From Dactylonectria macrodidyma (lineage: Eukaryota; Ascomycota; Sordariomycetes; Hypocreales; Nectriaceae): DNA of 64,000 nt. The number at the start of each line of letters is the position of its first letter. Within the stretch, counting starts at the first letter, position 1. Below are positions 34,975-46,656 of the stretch, piece by piece. The DNA lies in the NCBI GenBank assembly GCA_020744425.1, contig JAGMUV010000006.1, forward strand, positions 1,054,001-1,118,000. Reading direction: 5' to 3'. Below the pieces are notes generated by a model. The model worked only from the letters and a program-made list of their open reading frames with translations. It was not told where the DNA came from and searched no databases. A program made the position numbers and the translations under genes.

Positions 34975-37602
34975 CTACGCAGTAGCAGTGTGAGCTTCAC
35001 TGCTACTGGTGACGTGGAAGTGTCGACTCCGATATGCGCCAATCCCATCACTTGCCGCTCGCGAAAGTTGTGGGGTGCCGATCCGAGATGCGTTCCGAGA
35101 ATCCTCGCTCGCTACCATCTTGAAGGAGTTTTCCGCCAAGGCAGCTGTCCCGTCACGCCACCAGTAGTGTAACACGTCGCTCTGCCACCGCCAAAAGTCC
35201 TTTATCTTCAACGATCGGCTGCTAATGAAGGTCGAATGGAGTAACGCTGCGTTCATAGGTGACATACGGAGCTGTTGCAACAGCCATCGATCAACGAACT
35301 CGGCTTTGCTATCGGTTTCGCGATCTGTGATGAGCCGGTCAATGGCGTACTCCTTAGATGCAAGCTGCATTTTGGCCCGTTTGTCAGGATTGTCTTCAGA
35401 GAGCATGGCTGCCGCCTTGAGCGCTTCGAGCGCTGTTTGCGGGACCATGATGTGCTCAGGCTGCGAGAGGAGCACGGGGAACTTGTGATGAGCCAAGTTA
35501 GGTCGGCGCTCGCGGATCACATCGGTTTCCTCCAAGTCCACGTCCTCGTACTCCCTTTCTGGGTACAATAAGTACTCGACCCGGGACGACATGTGCCTTC
35601 GCATGACTCCCTGAACTTCGCAAATGTGTTTGAGGCGGCCCACTTCTGCCTCGAGCCTTTTGACATTGCCCGTCATTCTCTTCTGCTCCTCTGGAAACTC
35701 GGTGTAGAACTCGGTAACTTCTTCATCAACATCCCCCTTTCCAGTGGTTCGCTTCATCTCCAGATCGTAATCGTACTGTTCCTTGAGGAATAGGAGATCG
35801 TCATAGTCCTCCTTAGCATTTCCAAGGTCGCCCACCGTTGACATGAGTTCCACATAGAGTGGGTGAAGGTCCTCGGGAGGTCCGTCGGGGGAAATGCCCT
35901 TTAGATCCACCGGCATACTTTGGAAGTAGTCTGATTGTTCGAGTTCGGAATGACTTTCAGCTTGAGGCCGCACTAGTCTTGTGCGACCGGCCGCAAGCAG
36001 GCTGAAGAAGCGCGTTTCTAGGCTGTTAAGTTCCGCCTCTTCCTCGTCTAACATGACCTCAAGGCCTTCGTAGTTAGCTTCCAGGAAATGGTATTCTGTG
36101 CGGAGACTTTGCATCTCGTTGAGTCGACGATCCAGGAGGTTGGGTGGCGTGTGCAATGCACCCCGCTGGCTTATGAGCATTGGTCGGATCACGCTCATGA
36201 AAGCATTGTCGGCGTCGTCTTTTCTCCTGCGCAGGTCCCTCAATTCCTTCCGTCGTTTCGCCATCTCAGCCTTCATACGATTCAACTTATCTCTCTTCTC
36301 TTTGAGTTGAGTCCAAAGCATTTCTATTTCGCCTTCCGAGGATTCAGAAGATGCATCAGACAGGGTCGCGCCGTCGTTTAGGGACGAGAACAGGCCCCCA
36401 TGGGGGATCCTGGATTTTGTCTCTACCGGCGGCTGACTGAGAGGGCTCCGTGTCCTCTCGTATCGAGCAACCCATGAAGTGATGTGTTTTGTCATAGAGG
36501 CTTTACTGTCTGTTCCCGGCGAGCCAAATGCTTGGGCAGTTGGTAAAAGAGGTGGAAATTGCCGAGCGTTCCGGTAGAGAATTGGATCCTCCCCTGATGA
36601 TGAGCTGGAAGCAGATTCCTGAGTAACCGAGGGACGCGTTCTAGAATACGTTGAAGAGCTGGATTCATTACTAGATCGCGGCCGTGGCCTTCCTCTTCGT
36701 CGCCTGCGCCGGGAGTGATGAGATGTGCCGTCAGAAGTAGAGACACTCGGAGGGCTAGGCACCTTCACTAGAGTGAAAGGTCCTTGTGGCCTGGGATGCC
36801 GTCCTTGAGGTTGTCGCGGGTATTTTTCATGATGGGCTCGATCGTCTGAGTCGACCGAGAAACGAGATCGGGGAGGCGGTGGAGGCGGAGGTGGAGGAAG
36901 GGCTGGATACATGGCTTCTCTAGCCCGAGGCGTGTCATGGTTGGACCTGGGAAACGAGGGAGGTGGAGGCAGTAGCCTGGGGTGAAAATGTCGTGGAGGA
37001 TCGTTGCTTTGGAGCGGCGGCGGCGGAGGAGGTAAATCAGAGTGACGAGGTAGATATCGGGGCACGTTGGAGTTTAGTGGCAAAGGAGAGGAGGATGGAG
37101 CGTTTAGAGCGTCTTTGGTGGAAAGGTACGAGTGCTGGCGATGGTCTAGATGGTCGGGTGGAGGAGGAGGCGGATGTGCCTTTATTATATTTGAGTCGAA
37201 CATCTGGTCGTGCTTAAAGCCCAATGGGCGTGGCGGCGGCAGACGCGACGTAGGGAGGTCAGGCGTGGTGACGCTACTGGAGCGGGCGGACTCGTCACCT
37301 TGGAGGCGCGATACATCGCTCTCATGCCCCTCTGTATCATCGCATACGGGCATGGCGTCCGCGTCTGGGAAGTGCCACGCATTTCCGACAGCGTCGAGGG
37401 AGTGTGTGTTGATGTTGGCATTGGCCCGGACGGGGTCGGTAGTAACATGAGTATGAGGAGCATGAGAACGGGGGTGTGCGTTGGCGTGAGTGTCAGCCTG
37501 GGCTCGAGGCTGGGGCACAGGCACAGGCACGGACACGGACTCTGGAAGTGCGAGACTGGGATAGTGGTGGTGAAGGACAGTGGTGACAGTAGCGGCATCC
37601 AT
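34975..37602 (-). CDS. 875-aa fungal coiled-coil protein of unknown function
   Basis: Intronless, starting MDAATV in a CCCCATGG context. Family not recognised. The first 400 residues are low complexity: His/Thr/Ala-rich at the start, then several polyproline runs (six Pro near 145 and 190, nine Pro near 240), an Arg run (HHSRRRRRRGRPRPR) and Ser-rich patches. From about 415 the protein becomes strongly charged with heptad-like helices (EIEMLWTQLKEKRDKLNRM, EMAKRRKELRDLRRRK), and further long helices lie near 490-540 and 600-670, so coiled-coil assembly is likely. The last 200 residues form a separate conserved-looking domain: KEYAIDRLITDRETDSKAEF, WLLQQLRMSPMNAALLHSTF and DFWRWQSDVLHYWWRDGT, Trp-rich and probably globular. 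No signal peptide, membrane helix or catalytic motif was seen. The layout suggests a scaffold, perhaps cytoskeletal or septal; this is inference only. Confidence 0.8.
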   Translation of the reverse strand: MDAATVTTVLHHHYPSLALPESVSVPVPVPQPRAQADTHANAHPRSHAPHTHVTTDPVRANANINTHSLDAVGNAWHFPDADAMPVCDDTEGHESDVSRLQGDESARSSSVTTPDLPTSRLPPPRPLGFKHDQMFDSNIIKAHPPPPPPDHLDHRQHSYLSTKDALNAPSSSPLPLNSNVPRYLPRHSDLPPPPPPLQSNDPPRHFHPRLLPPPPSFPRSNHDTPRAREAMYPALPPPPPPPPPRSRFSVDSDDRAHHEKYPRQPQGRHPRPQGPFTLVKVPSPPSVSTSDGTSHHSRRRRRRGRPRPRSSNESSSSTYSRTRPSVTQESASSSSSGEDPILYRNARQFPPLLPTAQAFGSPGTDSKASMTKHITSWVARYERTRSPLSQPPVETKSRIPHGGLFSSLNDGATLSDASSESSEGEIEMLWTQLKEKRDKLNRMKAEMAKRRKELRDLRRRKDDADNAFMSVIRPMLISQRGALHTPPNLLDRRLNEMQSLRTEYHFLEANYEGLEVMLDEEEAELNSLETRFFSLLAAGRTRLVRPQAESHSELEQSDYFQSMPVDLKGISPDGPPEDLHPLYVELMSTVGDLGNAKEDYDDLLFLKEQYDYDLEMKRTTGKGDVDEEVTEFYTEFPEEQKRMTGNVKRLEAEVGRLKHICEVQGVMRRHMSSRVEYLLYPEREYEDVDLEETDVIRERRPNLAHHKFPVLLSQPEHIMVPQTALEALKAAAMLSEDNPDKRAKMQLASKEYAIDRLITDRETDSKAEFVDRWLLQQLRMSPMNAALLHSTFISSRSLKIKDFWRWQSDVLHYWWRDGTAALAENSFKMVASEDSRNASRIGTPQLSRAASDGIGAYRSRHFHVTSSSEAHTATA

Positions 37603-40600
37603 GGGGATGGCTAGGAACAGACTGAGGGAGCGTGAAGTCGGGGGGGAGGGTTGTCCATGTCTCGCGATAGCATCGATGTGTGGTCGGCGAGGAAGAGGTG
37701 AAGAGGTGAAGAGGTGGAGCTGGATAGCTGCGATCGGTCGGTGTATGATACGGATGATCGATGGGCGATCAGAGATGCGGCTCTGTGGTGGGTAATGGAA
37801 TGGATGAGTTTAGATTGAGGAAGGAACTTTGTTGGAGGTACGTTGACCACCTTTTCGCTTGCTAATTAGTTAGAGTGAGGCGGAAGGAAGTCGAGGACAA
37901 CTAGCAAGGCGAGCTTGGACCAGCGGCCACTAGATGCTAGCGCCTTGGGGAGTGAGCCCCAGGTCACACTGGTGGAGGTGGAGTGCCTGCAGGGAGGCAG
38001 AGAGGCAGGTCAAAAACGGTGGTTCAGGCTACAAAGTACAGTACGTATGCGCATACATCGAAGGTGACTCGGGAGTCAGAGATAAGGTGGACAGCGAATG
38101 GAGTAACGCACTCCGTATTGCTGGATGCAGAGCCCCAGACCTGGAGCCGTCGGCAAAACGGAGCCCCATATTACCAGTGGAGAGCTTGTCCAGCGCGCAT
38201 GGCATGACACTGCTGACAGCGCAAGGGGTTCACTGGTCGCTGGTTGCATATGTCTCCAGGGCCCCTGTATTTTTGCACCGGGGCCGCCACTGAGCCGTAA
38301 GGTGGTAAGGTGCTGTGGCCTGGCTCCACGAAGCAAGAACACCTACTGGAGCGGGTTGCAATCCACAGTGGTCTAGACACTAGAGGGGGCCTCAGGGCTC
38401 GTTGAGGGTGCATTGCAATGGGGCTTGAGACGCTTCAGAGCATGATACGGCCGAGCAAGCTTGATAGGATCTGACAGGTCTCAAGCAGTAGCCTCAAGCC
38501 CCCACATACAGGTGTTGCTAGCTCCCCGCAGGCCCTTGTAGCAATGTGGCAATGTGGTTCTGGTTCTGGCAATTCTCTGGCAAGCAGCTCTCTGGCTCTA
38601 CTACGTAGTAGGTTCTAGCCTCTAATTATGGGCAGCTCGCTGCACCTTGGAGCTTTGGCCCCTTCTCCCCCGCCATTCCAGGTCGTCCACGGGAGTCCTG
38701 GTGGTGTGCCGGAGGGCCGGAGGTGGAAACGTGGGCCCTCTCCTAACCCACCAGCATGCAGCCCGCCTGCACCCGTCTGCACCCGGCACCTGCAACAGTA
38801 CGTCTTGTCGCTTGTGTGGCACGCCACACGGCCAAACGGGGTAGCCACACGCAATGGGCAATAGGGTCGCAGACGCATAATTAATGGGGGTAGCCTCCAC
38901 TGGCTACTGGCCTGGGCAACCTTGTGCACCGACACATGCCACGCCGGCAGCAAGATTCATGGATGCGAGGAGGGACACATCGGGACGGCAGGAGCAAGGA
39001 CAGGTCATTTCCGTTGTCACTGTACCTCGTCGCCATCTCGTCCCCACCAGGGAGCATTTCTCTAGCAGCGTCCCCCGCTAAACGTTTCAATCAACGTGCG
39101 CTCTCTCTCTCGAAGTCTCATCAACCCATCAACACCACTTTCATGTCGCTGCTGCCCACCCCACTCACTCCTCCACTTGACCACTTCTTCCACTCCTCTA
39201 GCCAGGGGTGTGCGGTTCTCAATGACAATGGCAATCAACGGCCGTAGCACCTGTCCTACCCTTCTTGTCGTCCAACTGGACCGGACGTGGGCCGTAAAAG
39301 GGTCCCCTTTGGCTTCCCCTCTTACAAGGTCTGGTTGACTACCCGTCCATCCAGCGAGCGTTCAGCGAGCATCCAGTGGGCGTCTAGTTGCAGTCTAGGG
39401 TCTCCAGAGCCTGGTCTCCATGTCCGGAGGCTCCAGTGCTGGAGGTACCCTCCTTCCGGCCATCCATCCATCATGCGAGCTCGCGGGTCGTGGTGGAACT
39501 CGTCGTTTTCTTGATGCGCGGCAATAAACCTCGCTGCTCCAGGACCAGAGACTGATAAGCTGCGCATGCCGCTGCTTGCCCACACCCATTCTCCCGTCCA
39601 GTCCCGTTCCTTACCTGTCTCTCCCTCGGCTGGCGGGATTGACTGACTGACCGATTGAATTGATTGATAGCCTTTTCTATCATCTCTGTGTCCACTCTGC
39701 GTTGGGTTGTCGCCGCCATCGCTGCCGCTGCCACTGCCGCCGCCGCCGCCGCTGCTTCAGCTGTCCTGCGGCCATGCGGACGGGTGCCGTCGCTGCAGCA
39801 TCACTACTTCATCCTAACCATCGTCTCCTTCCTCCTCCACCAGCGTCACCACCGGCACCACCACCGGGAAAGCACGAAATCCCGCTTAAGCATTTGCATC
39901 CCTGAGTCAAATACCCGAAGCCCGCCGGCGGATCTGTCTTGCGCCTACTGGCATTGGATTACACCAAAGGAAAACGTGAGTTAAATAAGCCACCACTCTA
40001 CTGCGACACCCTGGAACCCACGGCCAGAGACAACTAGGCGACACCAAGGACTCCCGATCCAATACCAAGGAAAGATCCCCGACGTACATGAGCCCGCACA
40101 TGTCTCCTTGTTCATACATACAAACCTACATGCGTACAGACATCCCTCGCGTCTCACTTCTCACGCCTCACGCCCACCCACCACACGCCGCCAGCGCATT
40201 CAAACACAAGTGGCCAACGGGAAGCCTTTCCCAGTTATCCCGTGCAACCAGCCTGCACCGGCCAGTGTCCGGCTCGCGCCTTTTCTGTCGCTGAGCCGCA
40301 TGATCAACTGTTTCCCAGCCCAGCTGCTTGGCCGCATCCTACAAAAACCCCACCCTCCAACCCTCCAACCCTCTCCTTGGGTTGGTGCCTTGACGTTTAC
40401 AGCCTTGGGTTGTGAGCCTTGACACCCGAGAGCCTTAAGCCTCGAGCCTGGTCCCAAAGTCAACCCGCCCGTGAGCCACCTCACGCTTCATCACCTATCG
40501 CACCTTGCTCTCTCGCTCGCTCGCTTGTCGCCTGTCGTTTGTCACTTGCTTGTCGCTTTCTCGCATTTCGCTTGCTTGCCTTCCCTGCTTTGCTTGACTG

Positions 40601-40649
40601 CTTGCATGCATGCATAATCTCTGTACACTTCCCCGAAGAAGATGCCACC
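37603..40649. other. Divergent intergenic region before the DUF6590 gene
   Basis: 3.0 kb between two genes that point away from each other. It contains short biased frames only. A GCC/CTG-rich simple run lies near 39715-39760, and a T/C-rich CTCGCT/TTGTCGC tract at about 40509-40590 is probably the leader of the DUF6590 gene. No TATA box assigned. Confidence 0.5.
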
Positions 40650-42447
40650 ATGCATAAGTCGAGCAAGACACGATGGGGCGGCTGGTCAGAATGGATGTGG
40701 AGTGAAGACTACCAGAGACACTATCGCCAGCGCCAGGATAAAAATGGTACGCTTCAATTCCCCCACTTCATCTTAGCTTCTTGGGCCTTCGTATCTGGTA
40801 TTAACTAGAGCTCGCACAGGCGCTTTCGACACCGAATGGCATGAACCTTCAGCCACTACTGCCACCGACGAACAGATTCCACGCGAGTCCAACATAGAAG
40901 AGATCACCGAAGGACTCAGCAACACGCAGCTCCAAGACCCCTACGCTGACGCTACCGAGACACAACGTATGGCATCTTCTTCTTTTGTATCCCACTTGCC
41001 TCTGGCCCGTCTGAAGCAATCTAAGCTGACGAGTACGTGACATATGGTAGCGCACGACTACTACATTGACAGCGGCGCATCTAGAACCAAACCCAAATCC
41101 TCCAAGTCGAAATCAAAAACCAAGCCCTCGAGCAAGTCTAAGGGGAAAAGCCGCGCACACTCTGATGACGACGAGGATACAGAGCGGGAGGATATGCCTT
41201 CTAGCTCATCCCGATATGCCACCACTGCTGATGCCCAACCACAAACATGTAAGTCAATCGCCTCTACCCGGCCCACCGTATAACTCATCGTTGCGGATAG
41301 ACTACGATCATGAAACCGGACAATACTACACCTACCCAGACACTTCGCAGCAACAGGCATCTTATCCTGAACACACCTCTGGATCTAGTACGTCGAGCGC
41401 AACATGGTCATATGTGACGCTTCCGCTGTCTCTTGTGCTAACTTGATGAAAAACGAATAGCATCCGGCGGAACACACTATGCCCAGCCAGGCCAGGGTAC
41501 CGACGAGGAAGATCCTAGATTCCAGGCGGCGATCGAGGCGAGTCGAGGCTACAACTACAGTGCCCATGCTACTGGTGAGGGATCAAATACGGCCTACGGT
41601 ATGTTGATTTGAGCCGACCTTCAATACCCCAGTATACTGAAGTCGTGCCCCATAGAATCATACGAGTACGAAGAGGAGGGTCCGCCGACGCCTCGCGCAG
41701 GAAACCCGCGCAGCAGCCATATTGCCGCCACTGAGGGGGAGATGGAGCAGCTAGATCCCCGTGCGTAACCTGCATCCACAACCAATATCGATCGTCTTGC
41801 TCATCTCATTCACAGGCTATCGTGTGGAACACTCCAATAAGTTTCAGCCTGGGGAGGTATGTTTTGGACTTGATATTTTAGGGCTCCATACTAAAGTGTG
41901 ATATAGATCTTCAAGGTACTCTGGTCCGAGCCTCAGGGATCCGGAACCGAGGGTGCGCCATCAGTATCGGAACGCAAGGAGTACAGAGATAGATACGGAG
42001 GCAAAATCTTTGTAGGCTTCCGCCGGTTCATTGTCATTGCCAACGATCAAGGGCACTGCACTTGCGTGTAAGTGATGGAATGACAAACTATCTAGGAACG
42101 CCTACTAACATAACAGGCCGATCTTTACATATGGCGGCAAAGCCTGCACTAAGAGGGGAACTAAGCCCGAAAAGCATGGTATGATCTATGAAAAGGGCCA
42201 CAAGTCGAAACTTCTCTCCGGAGAGCCTAAACTCGGCTTCGCGCCCGTCAAGGTTGAGATTCACCAAGACGGCGAGAAGCTCAGCAGAGAATCTCGGGTC
42301 AACTACTCTAAGCTCATCACGGTTGAGCACAACGTCAAAGTTTTCTTCATTGGTCGCATCGCAGCCTCGGATTACGATCTTGTCGCGGACGCTGTCAACC
42401 GATGTTGGGAAGAAAAGATTCACCGCAAGAAGAAGCACTCGAAGTAG
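40650..42447 (+). CDS. DUF6590 domain protein
   Basis: Nine exons: 40650-40746, 40820-40966, 41051-41248, 41301-41387, 41461-41598, 41656-41760, 41816-41856, 41907-42067, 42117-42447. All eight introns (49-84 nt) are GT-AG and the frame is kept, giving 434 aa. The start is in GCCACCATGC. The N-terminus (RWGGWSEWMWSEDYQRHYR) is Trp/Tyr-rich, then about 230 residues are disordered, with a Lys/Ser run, an Asp/Glu patch and Tyr/Gln-rich repeats. From about 259 the DUF6590 domain follows: YRVEHSNKFQPGEIFKVLWS, FVGFRRFIVIANDQGHCTCV, PIFTYGGKACTKRGTKPEKH, LGFAPVKVEI and ESRVNYSKLITVEHNVKVFF. Members are abundant in Pezizomycotina, and no biochemical role is known to me. It ends in a basic tail (HRKKKHSK). 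The alternative donor in exon 5 (GTGAGG near 41575) was not used because it drops the conserved frame less well. Confidence 0.9.
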
Positions 42448-43944
42448 TGATCGGTAAGCTGGGGTCGACCCCCAACCCACCCACGTTCCCAGATGCCCGT
42501 ACTCGGGGCATCTTGTTCAGGCGCCTCTTCAGCGGCACCCAGTTAGAAATACGTTCCTCGAAGGACAGAGGTTTGGTCAACAGGCATTCCTGTGAACCCT
42601 TTTCTCAACGATGTTACACGACAGCTACGACTCCAACGATTTTTTTTCTTCGGGAGAGTAGACACTGCGAGCCTGGCGGGACTAGTGCTCAGTGGGTTTT
42701 TGTTTCGCAGATGTGAGTGGACTGCATGTCCTCACAAGTTGTCGCAGCATTTCTGTGTCGGATTCATTTTAGCATACGAAGCAGCAGTCTCCTTTGTTTG
42801 ACTTTTTTTTTTTTGGCTTCTGTTTTGGATTGGATATTCTTCTCTTTTGGATATTCTTGTTCAAGTGGATTGATCTTCGAGTCTTAGTTATCGTTACCTA
42901 CGGCGTGGAGTCAGGTCCGCGGCAAAAGAACTCATGGAAAGGGCCATGGCTTTCCCACCATCGCCAGATTTAACGCCAAGCCCAACGGCATAGTAAAAAG
43001 AAGACGGGCGGGACTGCACTTGCCAGGCGATTACAACGGATCTACCTGGAGACAGCAACAAATCTTTTTAATGTCTTATGTTTCGAAGCTATCGACGGAT
43101 CATCACCTGTGCCCGAGGTCTGAAAACTCATTTCTTTTGTCTATGTTTACAAGTTGGACATGTTAGCGGATATGGGAAAATCTAGGGCAGGGTCAGATTG
43201 CAGAACAATTCCTTTTGAAGTCTTCTAGATCGATGCTACTATAGTTTCGGTATCACCACGCTCATTTATCTTGCCTAGAGTTTGCTAGAATATTGCGACT
43301 TGTGAATGGTAGCTCGGTGGTTGTAAAGGAGCGGGATGAGTAAAGCCTACTAAGCATAGTGGCCATTCAGCCTCACCAACGATGCAGTAATTTCCTTTCC
43401 ATGGCAGCGTTCGAAGCCTAGGGTGAATTTGAGTAAACGAGATGGAATAAGGCTGTTTATCTGGTCTTTTCATACTTGGCTTCCCATCCAGCTGGCATTA
43501 ACTTATAAAGCACACACTCTTGATAGTGTGGTTCGTTCGCGACAGCCGAGCTCAGACCCACCCTCCTGGCGACGAGCCTCGGCATGGCTTCCCCGCAACG
43601 GCCGAGACGCCAGATGCGGTCGCCCCAATACCCCATAGCAGGCTCATGGCCCGAGTCCGAGGCCCGACGCCATGACGACAACGGGGGCATATATAATTTG
43701 TGCTTCTTCGCTGGTCATTTTTATTTTCGTAAACACCGAGAAACTTATCATCTATCGTAGCTGCTGCTTTACTCTTGCGCTCAGTGAAGGCCATTGCCGT
43801 GGATTCTGCTGTGTGTTGAAACAACAAGCCGGTTGCTAGTTTATCTCACTGTCGCCAAGGGGCCCTTACAACGACGCGACGCTCATCCGCCGTCCTCACC
43901 TCATCCATCCCTTTTCTCCAATAACCCTCTCACACATCTTCACC
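42448..43944. other. Spacer and promoter region of the short-chain dehydrogenase
   Basis: 1.5 kb between two plus-strand genes. The first third is the DUF6590 3' flank, with a T run near 42804-42815. The end carries a TATA-like element. Nothing coding. Confidence 0.55.
43690..43696 (+). promoter_or_regulatory. TATA box of the short-chain dehydrogenase gene
   Basis: TATATAA at 255 bases before the ATG at 43945, followed by a C/T-rich leader. A plausible core promoter. Confidence 0.45.
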
Positions 43945-44892
43945 ATGGCCGAGGCTCAGTTGGAAGACTTCCCCTCCCTCTTCTCCCTCAAGGGCAAGGT
44001 CGCCGTCATCACGGGCGGGTCTAGAGGACTAGGCCTGCACGCCGCATCCGCGTACGTTGGAAACATTCCCATCTTCACTCCATGGCCAACCCCCCGCGGC
44101 GAAAAAGCTAGCTAACATGAATTGGGGGCTCGCAGCTTCCTCCAGGCGGGCGCGTCCAAGGTCTTCATCTCGTCCCGCAAGGCGAAGGCGTGCGAGGAGG
44201 CTGTCAAGGCGCTCAACGCACTGCCGAACCGGGCGCCGGGTGCTGTGGCCATCTCGGTGCCGGCCGACTCGGCGACGGTGGAGGGCGTCGAGGCGCTGGT
44301 GGCTCAGGTCAAGAAGCACACCGACCGCGTCGACATCCTGTTCGCCAACGCGGGCGCCACCTGGGGCGAGTCCTTCGACACGCACCCTGACTCGGCGTTC
44401 GCCAAGGTCATGGACCTCAACGTCAAGGCCGTCTTCAACACGGTGCGGCTGTTCACGCCGATGCTGCAGCAGACGGCGTCGCTGCGGGACCCGAGCCGCG
44501 TCATCATCACGGCGTCGGTCGCCGGCCTCGGCATCGGCACGGTCGGCACCCAGGGCACCTACGGCTACTCGGCCAGCAAGGCGGCCGCCATCCACCTGGG
44601 CCGCAACCTGGCCATCGAGCTGGGCCCGCGCCACATCACCGTCAACTCCATCTGCCCGGGCTTCTTCCCCAGCAAGATGTCCAACGGCCTCATCGCCATG
44701 TCCGGCGGCGCCGAGGAGATCGGCAAGGCCAACCCCATGGGCCGCCTGGGCCTGCCCGAGGACATTGCCGGCGTCGTCGTCTACCTGGCCAGCCGCGCCG
44801 GTTCTCACGTCAACGGAGAGGCCATCGCCATTGACGGAGGTGCCATGTGGGCAAAGGGAGAGCTCTCAGCGGCTGGCGTGTCGAAGCTATAA
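43945..44892 (+). CDS. Short-chain dehydrogenase/reductase, RhlG/FabG-like
   Basis: NAD(P)-dependent oxidoreductase of the classical SDR family. Two exons, 43945-44051 and 44136-44892, 287 aa; the 84-nt intron has GTACGT, GCTAAC and CGCAG. Motifs: cofactor-binding TGGSRGLG at 23-30, NAG at 107-109, catalytic Ser163 (ITASVAGLG) with Tyr180 and Lys184 in YSASK, then ITVNSICPGFFPSKM and the C-terminal GEAIAIDGG. The family resemblance is to 3-oxoacyl-ACP reductase-like enzymes annotated as RhlG (rhamnolipid-type) in fungi; the substrate cannot be predicted. No targeting signal is evident. Coding sequence in exon 2 is extremely GC-rich at third positions, which is why the opposite strand is also open for about 260 codons. 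The stop is followed directly by AAAGCC repeats. Confidence 0.93.
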
Positions 44893-44894
44893 GC

Positions 44895-44941
44895 CAAAGC
44901 CAGAGCCAGAGCCAAAGCCAAAGCCAAAGCCAAAGCCAGTC
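44895..44941 (+). repeat. Hexamer tandem repeat (GCCAAA/GCCAGA) after the SDR stop
   Basis: About eight copies of a six-base unit starting two bases after the stop codon, in the 3' leader. Read-through would add an Ala/Lys/Pro-Glu repeat. A simple slippage product is likely. Confidence 0.75.
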
Positions 44942-45136
44942 GAGACACGATTCTGTAGGATAAATGGAATTGGAGTTTTTGTGTGTCAATCAATCTCGGT
45001 CAGATAAAGGGGGCTTCGGTAGACTAGGACAGGTCTATTCATTCTTCATGCACGCTCTATAAAATGACAATTTCGTGTACCTCTCTAACCGTGTGAATGC
45101 ATTCGTCTCATTTTCATTCTAGCCGTCTCCGTCGAG

Positions 45137-46656
45137 TCACCGAGTTGCTTTTGGCTCCAGCGGCTTGCGCGCAACCCACGCGCTGGCCTTGTACGTCGTC
45201 TGGAGCATGCTCTCGTTGTCCTGGATATACGGTGCCTCAATCCCCGCCTGGCGCCACTCGACGACGAAACCCAGCTTCTCCAGGAGAGCCATGACCTCCT
45301 CGTCGGACAGCTCGAAGCTGCCGGGGTCGGCGATGCCGGACGAGTTGTTGTAGTCGTGCTCGCCATCGCCGTCGTCGTCGTGGCCGTGGTTCCCAGGGGC
45401 GTTGTTCTCAAAGTGCCACAGCAAGGGGCCGATATTGACGAGGATGCCTCCGGGGCGGAGGCAGTGCAGGATGACCTCGAGATAGCGTATCAGGTTCGGA
45501 GCGGTGTCGAGGAAGAAGACGCTGGCCACGACGTCGTACACGGCCTCATGCTCGTCATCGGCGTACAGGCAGAGGAAGTCGGCGGCGCACATGGACATGG
45601 CCCCCGGGTTGGAGACGCCAGCCAGCGTGGTACCGGGATGAATGTCCGGGACGCTGTAGCTCCGTAGGTGGTTCTGCCGGGTGAGGTGGTTGGAAAAGCT
45701 ATGCACCCAGGGGTAGATTTTGTGCTTCTTGGCAGCATCGCATCCGTTGAGAATGTAGGATGAAGTGAGGAGTTGATGATAGGAAATCTCATTGCCTTCG
45801 GCTGTGAAGCCCCGGGCAACCAGTTCAAACACGAGCCTTCCCAGACCTGCTCCAGGAACCAGCACTTTCAGGGGACTCCTTTCAGGCCATTTCTCCTTCT
45901 CCGCTTCGATGGCCCTCAAGACTGGACCATAGCAAGCCTCACGCTCTGCGGCACCCGCCTCGGTCCAGTCGCGGTATAGCTGACGGATAGTGCTCCGCGC
46001 CTTGTCAGTATCAGCATGCTTAGCAACGCCAGCCCACTGCTGGGGCATGACAAGTTCGGTACTGTCGGAGTCTGGGGAAATGGAGCTGAAGGATTGCAGG
46101 CCGAATTTGGCAATGGTGCGAGCGAGATCGGCATTGGCGTCAATGGCCTCATCGGTCTTCTCTAGGGTGTCTAGGAAGTTGAAGGGGGGGCCGGCAAGGA
46201 GCTTCCAATGAGCCTGGGGCAGGGCGTAGAAGGACTGGCGGCGGAGGTGGGTGACGTTGAAGTGGGCAACTTTGGCATACTGGCTGTGGGCGTCTCAGCA
46301 TGCAAGTCTTTTGATGGCAGGTCCTGGTCAGAATGATCCGAGGAAGACTAAAATCAGAGGATCAGGAAGCATGGGTTCAAAGAGAACGCCAGGTGCCTTG
46401 ATTGAATCACTTGACCTGCAAAAGGTGTAACAGATCTAGCATGAAGCCATCCGCAAATCGCTCGCAACGCAACAAATACACATCCCCCCTCGTCTTGCAC
46501 TCACAAGAATGAATCCAGCGCACAGAAGATGACGCGAACCTCTTCAGGGTCATCGATGTTATCCTCCACGCCGCCCCAGGCACTTTGATCGGCGGCAGGC
46601 TGGCTCTTTTGCACCTGCGAATCCTCGGAACGATCCATGGTAGCTTGCTCAGGCAT
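45137..46656 (-). CDS. Carnosine N-methyltransferase-like enzyme (N2227 family)
   Basis: SAM-dependent methyltransferase. Two exons, 46656-46505 and 46283-45137, joined through a 221-nt intron (GTGAGT...CCACAG); 432 aa. The start at 46656 gives MPEQATMDRSED; the second ATG at 46638 has the better Kozak context, so the true start may be 6 residues later. The junction rebuilds SFFQYAKVAHFNVTHLRRQ, the N-terminal signature of the family. The SAM-binding motif KVLVPGAGLGRLVFELVARG is at about 190-209, followed by EGNEISYHQLLTSSYILN, the family's characteristic motif. Further motifs are SMCAADFLCLY and VASVFFLDTAPNLIRYLEVI, then LRPGGILVNIGPLLWHFE. Animal CARNMT1 makes anserine from carnosine, and yeast YNL092W is the homolog; the fungal substrate is unsettled. 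A His/Asp-rich insert (GNHGHDDDGDGEHDY) follows. The gene is head-to-head with PAC4. Confidence 0.88.

Noticed and set aside
44029..44808. 259-codon frame on the minus strand
   Set aside because: Antisense shadow of the short-chain dehydrogenase exon, caused by its extreme GC3.
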